Assembly: GCA_019314105.1 (NCBI GenBank)
Contig: JAFCZY010000112.1
Location: forward strand, 1-14,626
Origin: Deltaproteobacteria bacterium
GTDB lineage: Bacteria > Desulfobacterota > Desulfobacteria > Desulfobacterales > Desulfobacteraceae
DNA length: 14,626 bases
Direction: 5' to 3'
Part shown: positions 9,312-14,626 of the stretch, piece by piece
How positions within the stretch are numbered: the first letter of the stretch is position 1
How the letters are laid out: every line of letters starts with the position of its first letter
Notes under the pieces: model-generated
Databases searched by the model: none
What the model was told of the DNA's origin: nothing
The model's input: only the letters and a program-made list of their open reading frames with translations
Position numbers and translations under genes: made by a program

Positions 9312-9719
9312 ATGGCTGAGAAATTATTTCTTGAAGTTGTTACACCGCAGAAAGCAATCGTCAGTGAAGAGGTTGAAATTGTGGTTGCGCCAGGTTCAGA
9401 AGGTGAGTTTGGTGCGCTTAAGGGACATACCACATTCCTCACATCGCTGAAAGTTGGAACGCTTCGGTACAAAGATACCAAAGGAAAGGAAAGGTATCTT
9501 TTCATCAATGGTGGATTTGCAGAGGTTTTACCGGACAAAGTGACCATCTTGGCTGAATCTGCTGAGTATAGACAGGATATTGATGTTGAAAGGGCGACAA
9601 AATCTAAAAAAAGAGCTGAAAATCGTCTTGCCGCTAAGGCTGCTGATACCGATCTTGTGAGAGCTGAAGCTGCCCTGAGACGAGCGGTGCACAGGCTTAG
9701 GATTAAAGAGACAAGATAA
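9312..9719 (+). CDS. atpC: F-type ATP synthase subunit epsilon
   Basis: This 135-residue protein joins gamma to the c-ring and can restrain ATP hydrolysis. The N-terminal beta-sandwich contains 'PQKAIVSEEVEIVVAPGSEGEFGALKGH', close to the family's 'P....V......V..PG..GEFGVLPGH' (here with ALKGH in place of VLPGH), and YLFINGGFAEVLPDKVTILA. The C-terminal part is the helical hairpin, rich in Arg, Ala and Glu (ENRLAAKAADTDLVRAEAAL). I chose ATG 9312 because GGAGGGGG at 9299-9306 lies just upstream; the longer open frame from 9258 overlaps atpD and encodes nothing epsilon-like. It is the last gene of the operon and is followed by an intrinsic terminator. Confidence 0.94.
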   Translation: MAEKLFLEVVTPQKAIVSEEVEIVVAPGSEGEFGALKGHTTFLTSLKVGTLRYKDTKGKERYLFINGGFAEVLPDKVTILAESAEYRQDIDVERATKSKKRAENRLAAKAADTDLVRAEAALRRAVHRLRIKETR

Positions 9720-9770
9720 GGTGACCTTTACTTAAACGTATAACCATATCCGGAAAACGGATTAGTAAAT

Positions 9771-9808
9771 AGGGGGGGCTTCTGTTAGTTTGGAGCCCCC
9801 TCCTTTTT
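9771..9808 (+). terminator. Intrinsic terminator of the ATP synthase operon
   Basis: A G-rich arm (9772-9782) pairs with the C-rich arm (9792-9802) to give an 11-bp stem with two G-T wobbles and a 9-base loop, followed by CTTTTTG. It lies about 50 bp after atpC and separates the atp operon from the nucleotidyltransferase gene. Confidence 0.9.
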
Positions 9809-9849
9809 GAATGGTATGTTTAAAGTTTTTTTTAAAGAAAGTACAACTT

Positions 9850-10620
9850 ATGGGGATGATGATGGCTTATAACGATGTTGGAGTTGTTGTTCTTGCTGCA
9901 GGCGAGGGGGCCAGGATGAAATCAGATATTGCCAAGGTACTTCACAAGGTTTCCGGTAAAAGTATGGTTGTCCACGTGGTTGAGTGTGCCAAAAAAATTT
10001 CTCGGGATAATGTGATTGTTGTTGTCGGTTACCAGGCTCAGAAAGTGAAAGATGAAGTCAGTAAATTTTTTAAGATAGATTATGCTGTGCAAGAAGATCT
10101 TTTGGGGACAGGGGATGCGGTTAAAGTTGCCATTCCAGGATTGAAGCTGGGTATTAAAGATGTCCTGATTTTATGCGGAGATGTGCCATTGATACAGGAG
10201 AAGACTCTCCGGAATCTGATGGATGAACATAAACAAAATCAGGCCAAAGTATCCGTTCTTGCAACCAATGTAGATGATCCGACCGGCTATGGAAGGATTA
10301 TTCTTGATCAACAGAATAATATGCTTTGTATTAAAGAAGAGGTGGATGCCACCGAAAATGAGAAAAAAATAAAAAAAGTGAATACAGGAATATATTGTTT
10401 TGATAAAGAGTTTCTCATATCTGTTATTGGTGAAATAAAACCGGATAATAATCAGAAGGAGTACTACTTGACCGATGTTGTCGAGATAGCGCAAAAAAAG
10501 CATGAAAAAATAGTGGTTATCACTGTGGATGATCCAAAACAAGTTATAGGTGTAAATACGCTTGAAGACCTTGGAAAAGCTGAGTACCTGATCCAACAGT
10601 TGACAAATGAATTGCCTTGA
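9850..10620 (+). CDS. Single-domain GlmU-like nucleotidyltransferase (UDP-GlcNAc pyrophosphorylase type)
   Basis: The product is 256 residues and covers only the N-terminal uridylyltransferase half of GlmU. Conserved motifs are LAAGEGARMKSDIAKVLH (residues 15-32), LCGDVPLI (with the Mg-binding Asp), TGYGRII, VNTGIYCFD, YYLTDVVEIA and GVNTLEDL (the equivalent of the second metal-binding Asn region). It therefore probably joins UTP to a sugar-1-phosphate, most likely GlcNAc-1-P, for wall or lipopolysaccharide precursors. The left-handed beta-helix acetyltransferase domain of full GlmU (about 450 residues) is absent, and nothing like it follows. The open frame reaches back to ATG 9811, but that touches the terminator; ATG 9850 (GAAAG 8 bases upstream) or 9862 (GGGG 6 bases upstream) are better. 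Substrate is inferred, not proven. Confidence 0.8.
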   Translation: MGMMMAYNDVGVVVLAAGEGARMKSDIAKVLHKVSGKSMVVHVVECAKKISRDNVIVVVGYQAQKVKDEVSKFFKIDYAVQEDLLGTGDAVKVAIPGLKLGIKDVLILCGDVPLIQEKTLRNLMDEHKQNQAKVSVLATNVDDPTGYGRIILDQQNNMLCIKEEVDATENEKKIKKVNTGIYCFDKEFLISVIGEIKPDNNQKEYYLTDVVEIAQKKHEKIVVITVDDPKQVIGVNTLEDLGKAEYLIQQLTNELP

Positions 10621-10646
10621 CTTTATGAAATATTTTGAATTATACT
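10617..10646 (+). promoter_or_regulatory. Putative promoter of the zapB-zapA unit
   Basis: TTGACT (10617-10622) and TATACT (10641-10646) are separated by 18 bases. Each differs by one base from the sigma70 consensus. The -35 box overlaps the stop codon of the preceding gene. Transcription would begin near 10653, about 25 bases before the TTG start of the zapB-like gene. Confidence 0.6.
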
Positions 10647-10677
10647 AAATATTAATACGCTTTGTGAGAGTATAAAA

Positions 10678-10944
10678 TTGGGTAATGACCTTATTAAAAA
10701 AAAGTTTGATGATATCGATAAGAAAATCGATTTTATGAGAGAATTTTGCCGCACGCTTCAACAGGGAAATAAAGAGTTGATCTCAAAAAATAAGAACCTT
10801 GAAGCAGAGCTTGATAAGAGAAATGAAACGGAAGAACGATTTTCAGAACAAGAGGCTTTGATTCAATCTAAAATTGATGGGCTTTTGAAAAAATTGGATT
10901 ATTTTTCAAATAGCACTCCAGACGATTATCAATCAAATATGTGA
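10678..10944 (+). CDS. zapB: ZapB-like coiled-coil cell division protein
   Basis: This 88-residue protein is almost entirely a charged coiled coil rich in Lys, Glu, Leu and Asn (for example LISKNKNLEAELDKRNETEE), with a short polar tail. It has no membrane segment or enzymatic motif. Small coiled-coil ZapB proteins lie directly upstream of zapA in related bacteria, where they help organise the FtsZ ring at midcell. The call depends mainly on this position and on the coiled-coil pattern, since sequence identity in such proteins is low. The start is TTG at 10678 with GAGAG (10666-10670) 7 bases upstream; no in-frame ATG offers a sensible alternative near the N terminus. Confidence 0.68.
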   Translation: MGNDLIKKKFDDIDKKIDFMREFCRTLQQGNKELISKNKNLEAELDKRNETEERFSEQEALIQSKIDGLLKKLDYFSNSTPDDYQSNM

Positions 10945-10972
10945 GCGAAATGGGTTCGCAAAAGGGATTACA

Positions 10973-11287
10973 TTGGATGAAATTGTTGTAATTGATCTTT
11001 TCGGAGAAGAGTTTAGATTTAAACCTGATGATCAGGTTAAAAATCCGGAACAAATTGCACAATATTTAAAGAAATACATAAAAGAAGCTGAAAAACTGTT
11101 TCAAAATAAGGCTTCAGGGAAAAATAAGATTGCAATATTATTATTGGCAGCCATGAATTTGTCAAAGGATTTTCATGAGCTTAAATTGCAACACTCTGAA
11201 CTTGAAAAAGAGATAGACAACAGAATTTCATCCTTGATAAAAAAAATTGATACAGGAATTGAAAAAGACGAGAAGTGTTTATTATGA
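10973..11287 (+). CDS. zapA: ZapA, cell division protein / FtsZ-ring stabiliser
   Basis: The product is 104 residues: an N-terminal beta-hairpin (VVIDLFGEEFRFK), a helix (NPEQIAQYLKKYIKEAEKLF), then a long C-terminal helix starting with IAILLLAAMNLSKDFHELK. The last part is the ZapA hallmark ('..V.AALNLA.E...L'). ZapA dimerises through that coiled coil and cross-links FtsZ filaments. No ATG is available in frame; TTG at 10973 has AAGGG (10962-10966) 6 bases upstream. It follows the zapB-like gene after 28 bp and is followed directly by 6S RNA, the same zapA-6S neighbourhood known from gammaproteobacteria such as E. coli. The end of the gene also contains the 6S promoter. Confidence 0.85.
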   Translation: MDEIVVIDLFGEEFRFKPDDQVKNPEQIAQYLKKYIKEAEKLFQNKASGKNKIAILLLAAMNLSKDFHELKLQHSELEKEIDNRISSLIKKIDTGIEKDEKCLL

Positions 11288-11288
11288 T
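11259..11288 (+). promoter_or_regulatory. Promoter of the 6S RNA gene, inside the end of zapA
   Basis: TTGAAA (11259-11264) and TATGAT (11283-11288) are separated by 18 bases. Both are one mismatch from consensus. The predicted start, 7 bases after the -10, is about 11295, which coincides with the 5' end of the 6S closing stem. The -10 box overlaps the zapA stop codon. Confidence 0.7.
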
Positions 11289-11295
11289 AAATTTT

Positions 11296-11481
11296 TACCC
11301 CTGCAATGTGCGTGATTGTATAACAGTCTTTGTCCTAACGCATAGTAAAAAGGGAGTCCACACTTTTACTGGTGTGCTAAGTTCCTCTTGGTAAGGAAAA
11401 GCCTAAAGGTAATACTGGACGCCCACTTTTGAACCTTTGGTTCAAAGCCTTAACAAGCAACACGGCAGTTTGTGGGGGTAA
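11296..11481 (+). ncRNA. ssrS: 6S RNA (regulator of RNA polymerase holoenzyme)
   Basis: An RNA of about 186 bases can fold like 6S RNA. The ends pair as a closing stem (TACCCCTGCAA at 11296-11306 with the segment ending GGGGGTA at 11480, then TGCGTG with CACGGCA). The middle is an open bubble. A terminal stem pairs 11352-11360 (GGGAGTCCA) with 11416-11424 (TGGACGCCC). A small hairpin GAACC-TTT-GGTTC (11431-11443) lies in the 3' side of the bubble, as in the E. coli molecule (GAACC-AAG-GGTTC). 6S RNA mimics an open promoter and sequesters the sigma70 holoenzyme in slow growth. Its place directly after zapA is conserved in distant proteobacteria. Ends are estimated from pairing, within a few bases. 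Confidence 0.88.
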
Positions 11482-11552
11482 TTGTAACAATTAATACATT
11501 TTAGTTTTGTCCTTCTTCAAACCTTTACCCCATTTCATATTTTTCATATAGG

Positions 11553-11572
11553 CCTATTTTTGTAAAAATAGG
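11553..11572 (+). repeat. Perfect inverted repeat between 6S RNA and rny
   Basis: CCTATTTTT (11553-11561) and AAAAATAGG (11564-11572) are perfectly complementary around GT. No T-run follows, so it is not a standard terminator for 6S RNA. It shares the core TTTTTGTAAAAA with the repeat upstream of the atp operon. The rest of the 6S-rny spacer (11482-11635) is AT-rich, with no gene seen. Confidence 0.6.
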
Positions 11573-11589
11573 GGATAAAATCAGATAAT
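11560..11589 (+). promoter_or_regulatory. Possible promoter of rny-tyrS
   Basis: TTGTAA (11560-11565) and GATAAT (11584-11589), 18 bases apart, would start a transcript near 11596 with a leader of about 40 bases. The -35 is imperfect and overlaps the inverted repeat. A TATACT at 11614 is too close to the ribosome site (AGGAG, 11622-11626) to be useful. In AT-rich DNA this assignment is tentative. Confidence 0.35.
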
Positions 11590-11635
11590 TACAACATGAT
11601 TTGTTGATATTAATATACTTTAGGAGAATTGTTTA

Positions 11636-13201
11636 ATGGAATATACGGTTATGCTCTCATCAATTGCTGTCGTTTTGTTGGGATTGGGAGTCGTTGCCTT
11701 TTTTATCCTTAAAAAAAAGGTAGTTCAGGATAACCTGAATCGTGAAGAAGAGCAGGTGCGTTTAATCGGAGAGGCTAAGACTAAAGCAACAACATTGCTA
11801 AAAGAAGCCAAGTTAGAAGCAAAATCCAGGCTTCTTGAAATGAAGAGTAATTTTGATTCTGAAACTGAGGAAACTCGCTCTGAATTTAAAAAGGAAGAAC
11901 GAAGGCTATCTAAAAAAAGTGAGAAACTGGATAAGCATGAAGATCAGTTAACAAAACGGGAACAAAGCATTCAAAAAAAAGAAAGTGAGACGCAGAAAAA
12001 ATTTGATTCTGCTACGAAAAAAGAAGATCATTATAAAGAATTATTAGAGCAAACAAAAAAAGAGCTTGAAAAAGTATCAGGCCTTACACTGGAAGAGGCA
12101 AGGGATCTTTTACTGAAGGTCATGGAAGAAGAAGCCAGGCATGAAGGGGCCAAGTTAATTAAGAAGATCACCAGTGAAGCGAAAGAGACGGCAGATAAAG
12201 AAGCTAAAAAGATCATTTCAACCGTTATCCAAAGATATGCTGGGGACTATGTGGTAGAACGAACAGTTTCCGTTGTTCATCTTCCAGGGGATGAAATGAA
12301 AGGAAGGATTATTGGCCGTGAAGGAAGGAATATCAGGGCACTTGAGGCAGCTACGGGTATTGATTTGATCATTGATGATACACCGGAAGCCGTTATCTTA
12401 TCAGGATTTAATCCGGTCCGAAGAGAAGTTGCCAGGCTGTCACTTGAAAAATTAATATCGGATGGCAGAATTCACCCTGCCCGCATTGAAGATGTGGTTG
12501 AACGGGCGACAGAAGAAGTAGATGCAGCCATTAAAGAAGCCGGAGAACAGGCAGCGTTTGATTTGGGGGTACATGGGATTGATCCCGAACTGATTAAAGT
12601 GATTGGTAAACTCAAGTTTAGAACTAGCTATGCTCAAAACGTGTTACAGCATTCCGTTGAAGTTGCTTTTTTGTCTGGTGCCATTGCTGCTGAACTGGGG
12701 TTGGATTTCAAGCTGGCCAAACGCATGGGATTATTGCATGATATTGGGAAAGCGGTGGATCATGAGGTGGATGGTGCCCATGCGATCATCGGTGCAAAGC
12801 TTGCCAAGAGATATGGTGAGATTGAAAGTGTGGTTCAGGCCATTGCAGCTCATCACGAAGATCAAATGCCGGAATCCGTTTATGATTATATTGTTCAGGC
12901 CGCCGACGCATTATCCGGTGCACGACCGGGTGCAAGAAAAGAAAGTCTGGAAAATTATATCAAACGCTTGGAGGATTTGGAAAATATTGCCAATTCTTTT
13001 GATGGGGTTGTCAATACGTATGCTATACAGGCTGGCCGTGAAATCCGAGTCATCGCAGAGAGTGAAAAGATTACTGACGAAAGCGCTGTGCTTTTATCCA
13101 GAGATATTGCTCGCCAAATTGAAGAGAATTTAACATTCCCGGGGCAGGTTAAGGTCGTTGTAATTCGAGAAACAAGAGCAGTGGAATATACTAAAAAATA
13201 A
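11636..13201 (+). CDS. rny: Ribonuclease Y (membrane-anchored endoribonuclease)
   Basis: RNase Y is a 5'-end-sensitive endonuclease that initiates mRNA decay at the membrane. The 521-residue product has the usual order: an N-terminal membrane helix (about residues 5-27), a long Lys/Glu-rich coiled coil (about 30-200), a KH RNA-binding domain with [12 protein letters not shown] from residue 223, and an HD domain with [12 protein letters not shown], where His368-Asp369 is the metal-binding pair. These numbers coincide with the Bacillus subtilis enzyme, showing no gaps. ATG 11636 has AGGAG 9 bases upstream. It lies 14 bp before tyrS, so the two probably share a transcript. Its location beside 6S RNA places two global RNA-level regulators together, though a functional link is only speculation. 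Confidence 0.96.
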   Translation: MEYTVMLSSIAVVLLGLGVVAFFILKKKVVQDNLNREEEQVRLIGEAKTKATTLLKEAKLEAKSRLLEMKSNFDSETEETRSEFKKEERRLSKKSEKLDKHEDQLTKREQSIQKKESETQKKFDSATKKEDHYKELLEQTKKELEKVSGLTLEEARDLLLKVMEEEARHEGAKLIKKITSEAKETADKEAKKIISTVIQRYAGDYVVERTVSVVHLPGDEMKGRIIGREGRNIRALEAATGIDLIIDDTPEAVILSGFNPVRREVARLSLEKLISDGRIHPARIEDVVERATEEVDAAIKEAGEQAAFDLGVHGIDPELIKVIGKLKFRTSYAQNVLQHSVEVAFLSGAIAAELGLDFKLAKRMGLLHDIGKAVDHEVDGAHAIIGAKLAKRYGEIESVVQAIAAHHEDQMPESVYDYIVQAADALSGARPGARKESLENYIKRLEDLENIANSFDGVVNTYAIQAGREIRVIAESEKITDESAVLLSRDIARQIEENLTFPGQVKVVVIRETRAVEYTKK

Positions 13202-13215
13202 AGGGTAAAGAGTAC

Positions 13216-14499
13216 ATGAGTGTCCTGTCGATATTAAAAGAACGGGGGTTTATTGATGATCTCACCCATACGGAAGAATTAGAAGATTATTTGACCCATA
13301 ACCGGGCAACCTGTTATATTGGATTTGATCCAACAGCAGCAAGTCTTCATGTTGGAAGCCTTGTCTGTATTATGGCGTTGGCCCATATGCAAAAACATGG
13401 GCACAGGCCTATTGCACTGGTCGGCGGGGGAACAGGATTAATTGGAGATCCGTCCGGAAAAACTGAACTCCGTAAAATTATTACTCAGGAACAGATTGAC
13501 AAGAATAAAAAAGGAATTAGAAATCAACTGGCGCGGTTTCTTGATTTTTCTGATGATAAAGCATTCCTTTTAGATAATGCTCAATGGCTCACAAAGCTTG
13601 AATATATTCCGTTTTTAAGAGATATTGGCAGGCATTTCAGTGTTAATCGCATGATTAAGGCTGAAAGCTATAAAGCCCGAATGGAGTCTGAAGACGGACT
13701 GACCTTTATCGAATTTAATTATATGTTGCTTCAGGCATATGATTTTATGCAGCTTGCTGAATCACATGATTGCTTTATACAGATGGGTGGCTCTGATCAA
13801 TGGGGCAATATCGTAGCGGGTATTGATCTGGTTCGAAGAACATTGAAAAAACAAGCCTATGGTATTACGTTCCCCTTAATTACCACAGCCAGTGGTATAA
13901 AAATGGGGAAAACCCATAAGGGAGCAGTCTGGCTTGATGCTGAAAAATTTTCTCCTTATGAGTATTACCAATTCTGGGTAAATGCTGATGATGCAGATGT
14001 TGTAAGATTTCTTGCTTTGTTTACCTTTCTTCCTATGGCGGAAATAAATCAGGTAAAACATCTTGAAGGCGCTGATCTGAATAAAGCCAAGGCTATTCTG
14101 GCATATGAAGCCACCAGGATTTGTCATGGAGAAGATGCGGCTGTTAAAGCATTACAGGCATCTGTGTCAATGTTTGGATCTATAGAGATCCCCAAAGGTC
14201 TTTTACCCGGCAGCAGTATTCCAAGAGGACCGCATAGCGTTGCCAGTGATACGGCAGTGCCGTCTTCATCTTGCCTTAAAAAAGACATAGAGAAAATACC
14301 TGTGGTTGACTTATTTATGAACGTTGGTTTGTGTAAATCCAAATCAGATGCCAGAAGACTTGTCAAACAGGGCGGGGCTTATATTAATGGTAATAGAATA
14401 GCTGTCTTTGGCCAAATGATCGTAGATGATGATGTCAAAGATAATGAAATTCTTTTGAGAGCCGGTAAAAAAAAATACCATAAAATTATTTTAACTTAA
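13216..14499 (+). CDS. tyrS: Tyrosyl-tRNA synthetase
   Basis: This class I synthetase attaches tyrosine to tRNA-Tyr. The 427-residue protein has the Rossmann fold with H45-V-G-S48 (the HIGH motif), GGGTGLIGDPSGKTE, a tyrosine pocket region (NYMLLQAYDFMQL), GGSDQWGNI, and K229-M-G-K-T233 (the KMSKS motif). A C-terminal S4 RNA-binding domain follows (CKSKSDARRLVKQGGAYING). A Ser/Pro-rich stretch at roughly residues 330-355 (LPGSSIPRGPHSVASDTAVP) forms a linker between the catalytic and S4 parts and is probably flexible. ATG 13216 has AAAGAG nearby (13207-13212). It lies 14 bp after rny. No terminator is obvious before the rRNA promoter that begins about 13 bp downstream. Confidence 0.96.
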   Translation: MSVLSILKERGFIDDLTHTEELEDYLTHNRATCYIGFDPTAASLHVGSLVCIMALAHMQKHGHRPIALVGGGTGLIGDPSGKTELRKIITQEQIDKNKKGIRNQLARFLDFSDDKAFLLDNAQWLTKLEYIPFLRDIGRHFSVNRMIKAESYKARMESEDGLTFIEFNYMLLQAYDFMQLAESHDCFIQMGGSDQWGNIVAGIDLVRRTLKKQAYGITFPLITTASGIKMGKTHKGAVWLDAEKFSPYEYYQFWVNADDADVVRFLALFTFLPMAEINQVKHLEGADLNKAKAILAYEATRICHGEDAAVKALQASVSMFGSIEIPKGLLPGSSIPRGPHSVASDTAVPSSSCLKKDIEKIPVVDLFMNVGLCKSKSDARRLVKQGGAYINGNRIAVFGQMIVDDDVKDNEILLRAGKKKYHKIILT

Positions 14500-14512
14500 T
14501 TGTAAAAATTAA

Positions 14513-14541
14513 TTGACAAAAAGTCACACTGCCTGTATATT
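14513..14541 (+). promoter_or_regulatory. Strong promoter of a ribosomal RNA operon
   Basis: TTGACA (14513-14518, perfect) and TATATT (14536-14541, one mismatch) have the ideal 17-base spacing. AT-rich DNA directly upstream (14496-14512) could act as an UP element. The start would be near 14548. The sequence that follows is a typical rRNA leader, so this is most likely an rRNA promoter and not one for a protein gene. Confidence 0.8.
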
Positions 14542-14590
14542 ATTTTGGTTTTTATTGATCACTTAAAGGGTGGTCATGGACAGGCGATTT

Positions 14591-14602
14591 TGATCTTTGA
14601 AA
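14591..14602 (+). promoter_or_regulatory. rRNA leader antitermination site (boxA-like)
   Basis: TGATCTTTGAAA closely resembles boxA (consensus TGCTCTTTAACA), the NusB/NusE binding site found in rRNA leaders that lets polymerase pass Rho-dependent termination. It lies about 45 bases after the inferred start site. A small upstream hairpin (TGATCAC 14556-14562 with GTGGTCA 14570-14576) fits the leader. Confidence 0.65.
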
Positions 14603-14615
14603 ATTGGTCAGTGAG

Positions 14616-14626
14616 AAATTTTAGAG
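14616..14626 (+). rRNA. rrs: Probable 5' end of 16S rRNA (truncated by window end)
   Basis: The final bases AAATTTTAGAG resemble the mature 16S 5' end (in E. coli AAATTGAAGAG, followed by TTTGATC). With the promoter and boxA just before, 16S rRNA most likely begins here. Only about 11 bases are visible, so this is an inference from context. Confidence 0.5.

Noticed and set aside
10621..10677. Additional small gene between the nucleotidyltransferase and zapB
   Set aside because: Only a promoter-like sequence is present; there is no open frame of useful length.
11551..11580. Intrinsic terminator after 6S RNA
   Set aside because: The hairpin is A/T-rich and followed by GGATAAAA, not by a run of T; the minus strand does not have one either.
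13900..13914. Degenerate KMSKS motif in tyrS (KMGKT)
   Set aside because: TyrRS enzymes commonly have KFGKT or a similar form, so this is normal for the family.

Overview
This window looks like a piece of a moderately AT-rich chromosome from a sulfate-reducing Desulfobacterota (Desulfobacteraceae-type) bacterium. That assignment is inferred from three things: a split F-type ATP synthase locus with paired b' and b subunits and no a or c genes, the order zapB-zapA-6S RNA-rny-tyrS, and the presence of RNase Y in an organism that otherwise looks proteobacterial. All recognised genes are on the + strand. Nearly everything is core housekeeping, and I see no phage, insertion sequence, CRISPR array, tRNA or defence island.

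Layout. (1) 1-3713 is the end of a rod-shape operon: the mreC 3' end, mreD, mrdA (PBP2) and rodA, which encode the elongasome membrane scaffold, transpeptidase and glycosyltransferase. (2) 3714-3869 is a regulatory spacer with a tandem repeat, a perfect inverted repeat and a good sigma70-type promoter. (3) 3870-9719 is the ATP synthase operon atpF'-atpF-atpH-atpA-atpG-atpD-atpC, closed by a strong intrinsic terminator at 9771-9808. The first four genes overlap by one base (TAATG junctions). (4) 9850-10620 encodes a single-domain GlmU-like nucleotidyltransferase. (5) 10617-11287 holds a promoter and two small TTG-initiated genes for Z-ring accessory proteins (zapB-like and zapA). (6) About 11296-11481 is a 6S RNA gene whose promoter lies inside the end of zapA. 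(7) 11636-14499 encodes RNase Y and tyrosyl-tRNA synthetase. (8) 14500-14626 is an rRNA operon promoter and leader with boxA, and the last few bases are probably the 5' end of 16S rRNA.

The clearest anomaly is in atpA. About 83 bp appear to be missing near 6519/6520. The loss shifts the frame, creates an immediate TGA, and removes the segment that carries the catalytic arginine finger (the SVSRVGG region). The flanking halves are otherwise well conserved, so this is either a recent inactivating deletion, possibly tolerated because another ATP synthase exists, or a sequencing/assembly error.

The other points worth attention are regulatory or architectural: inverted repeats with a TTGTAAAAA core close to the putative promoters of the atp, rny and rRNA units; a signal-peptide-like N terminus on subunit b; a GlmU lacking its acetyltransferase half; and the 6S promoter nested in zapA. 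I did not find a convincing previously undescribed multi-gene system here.
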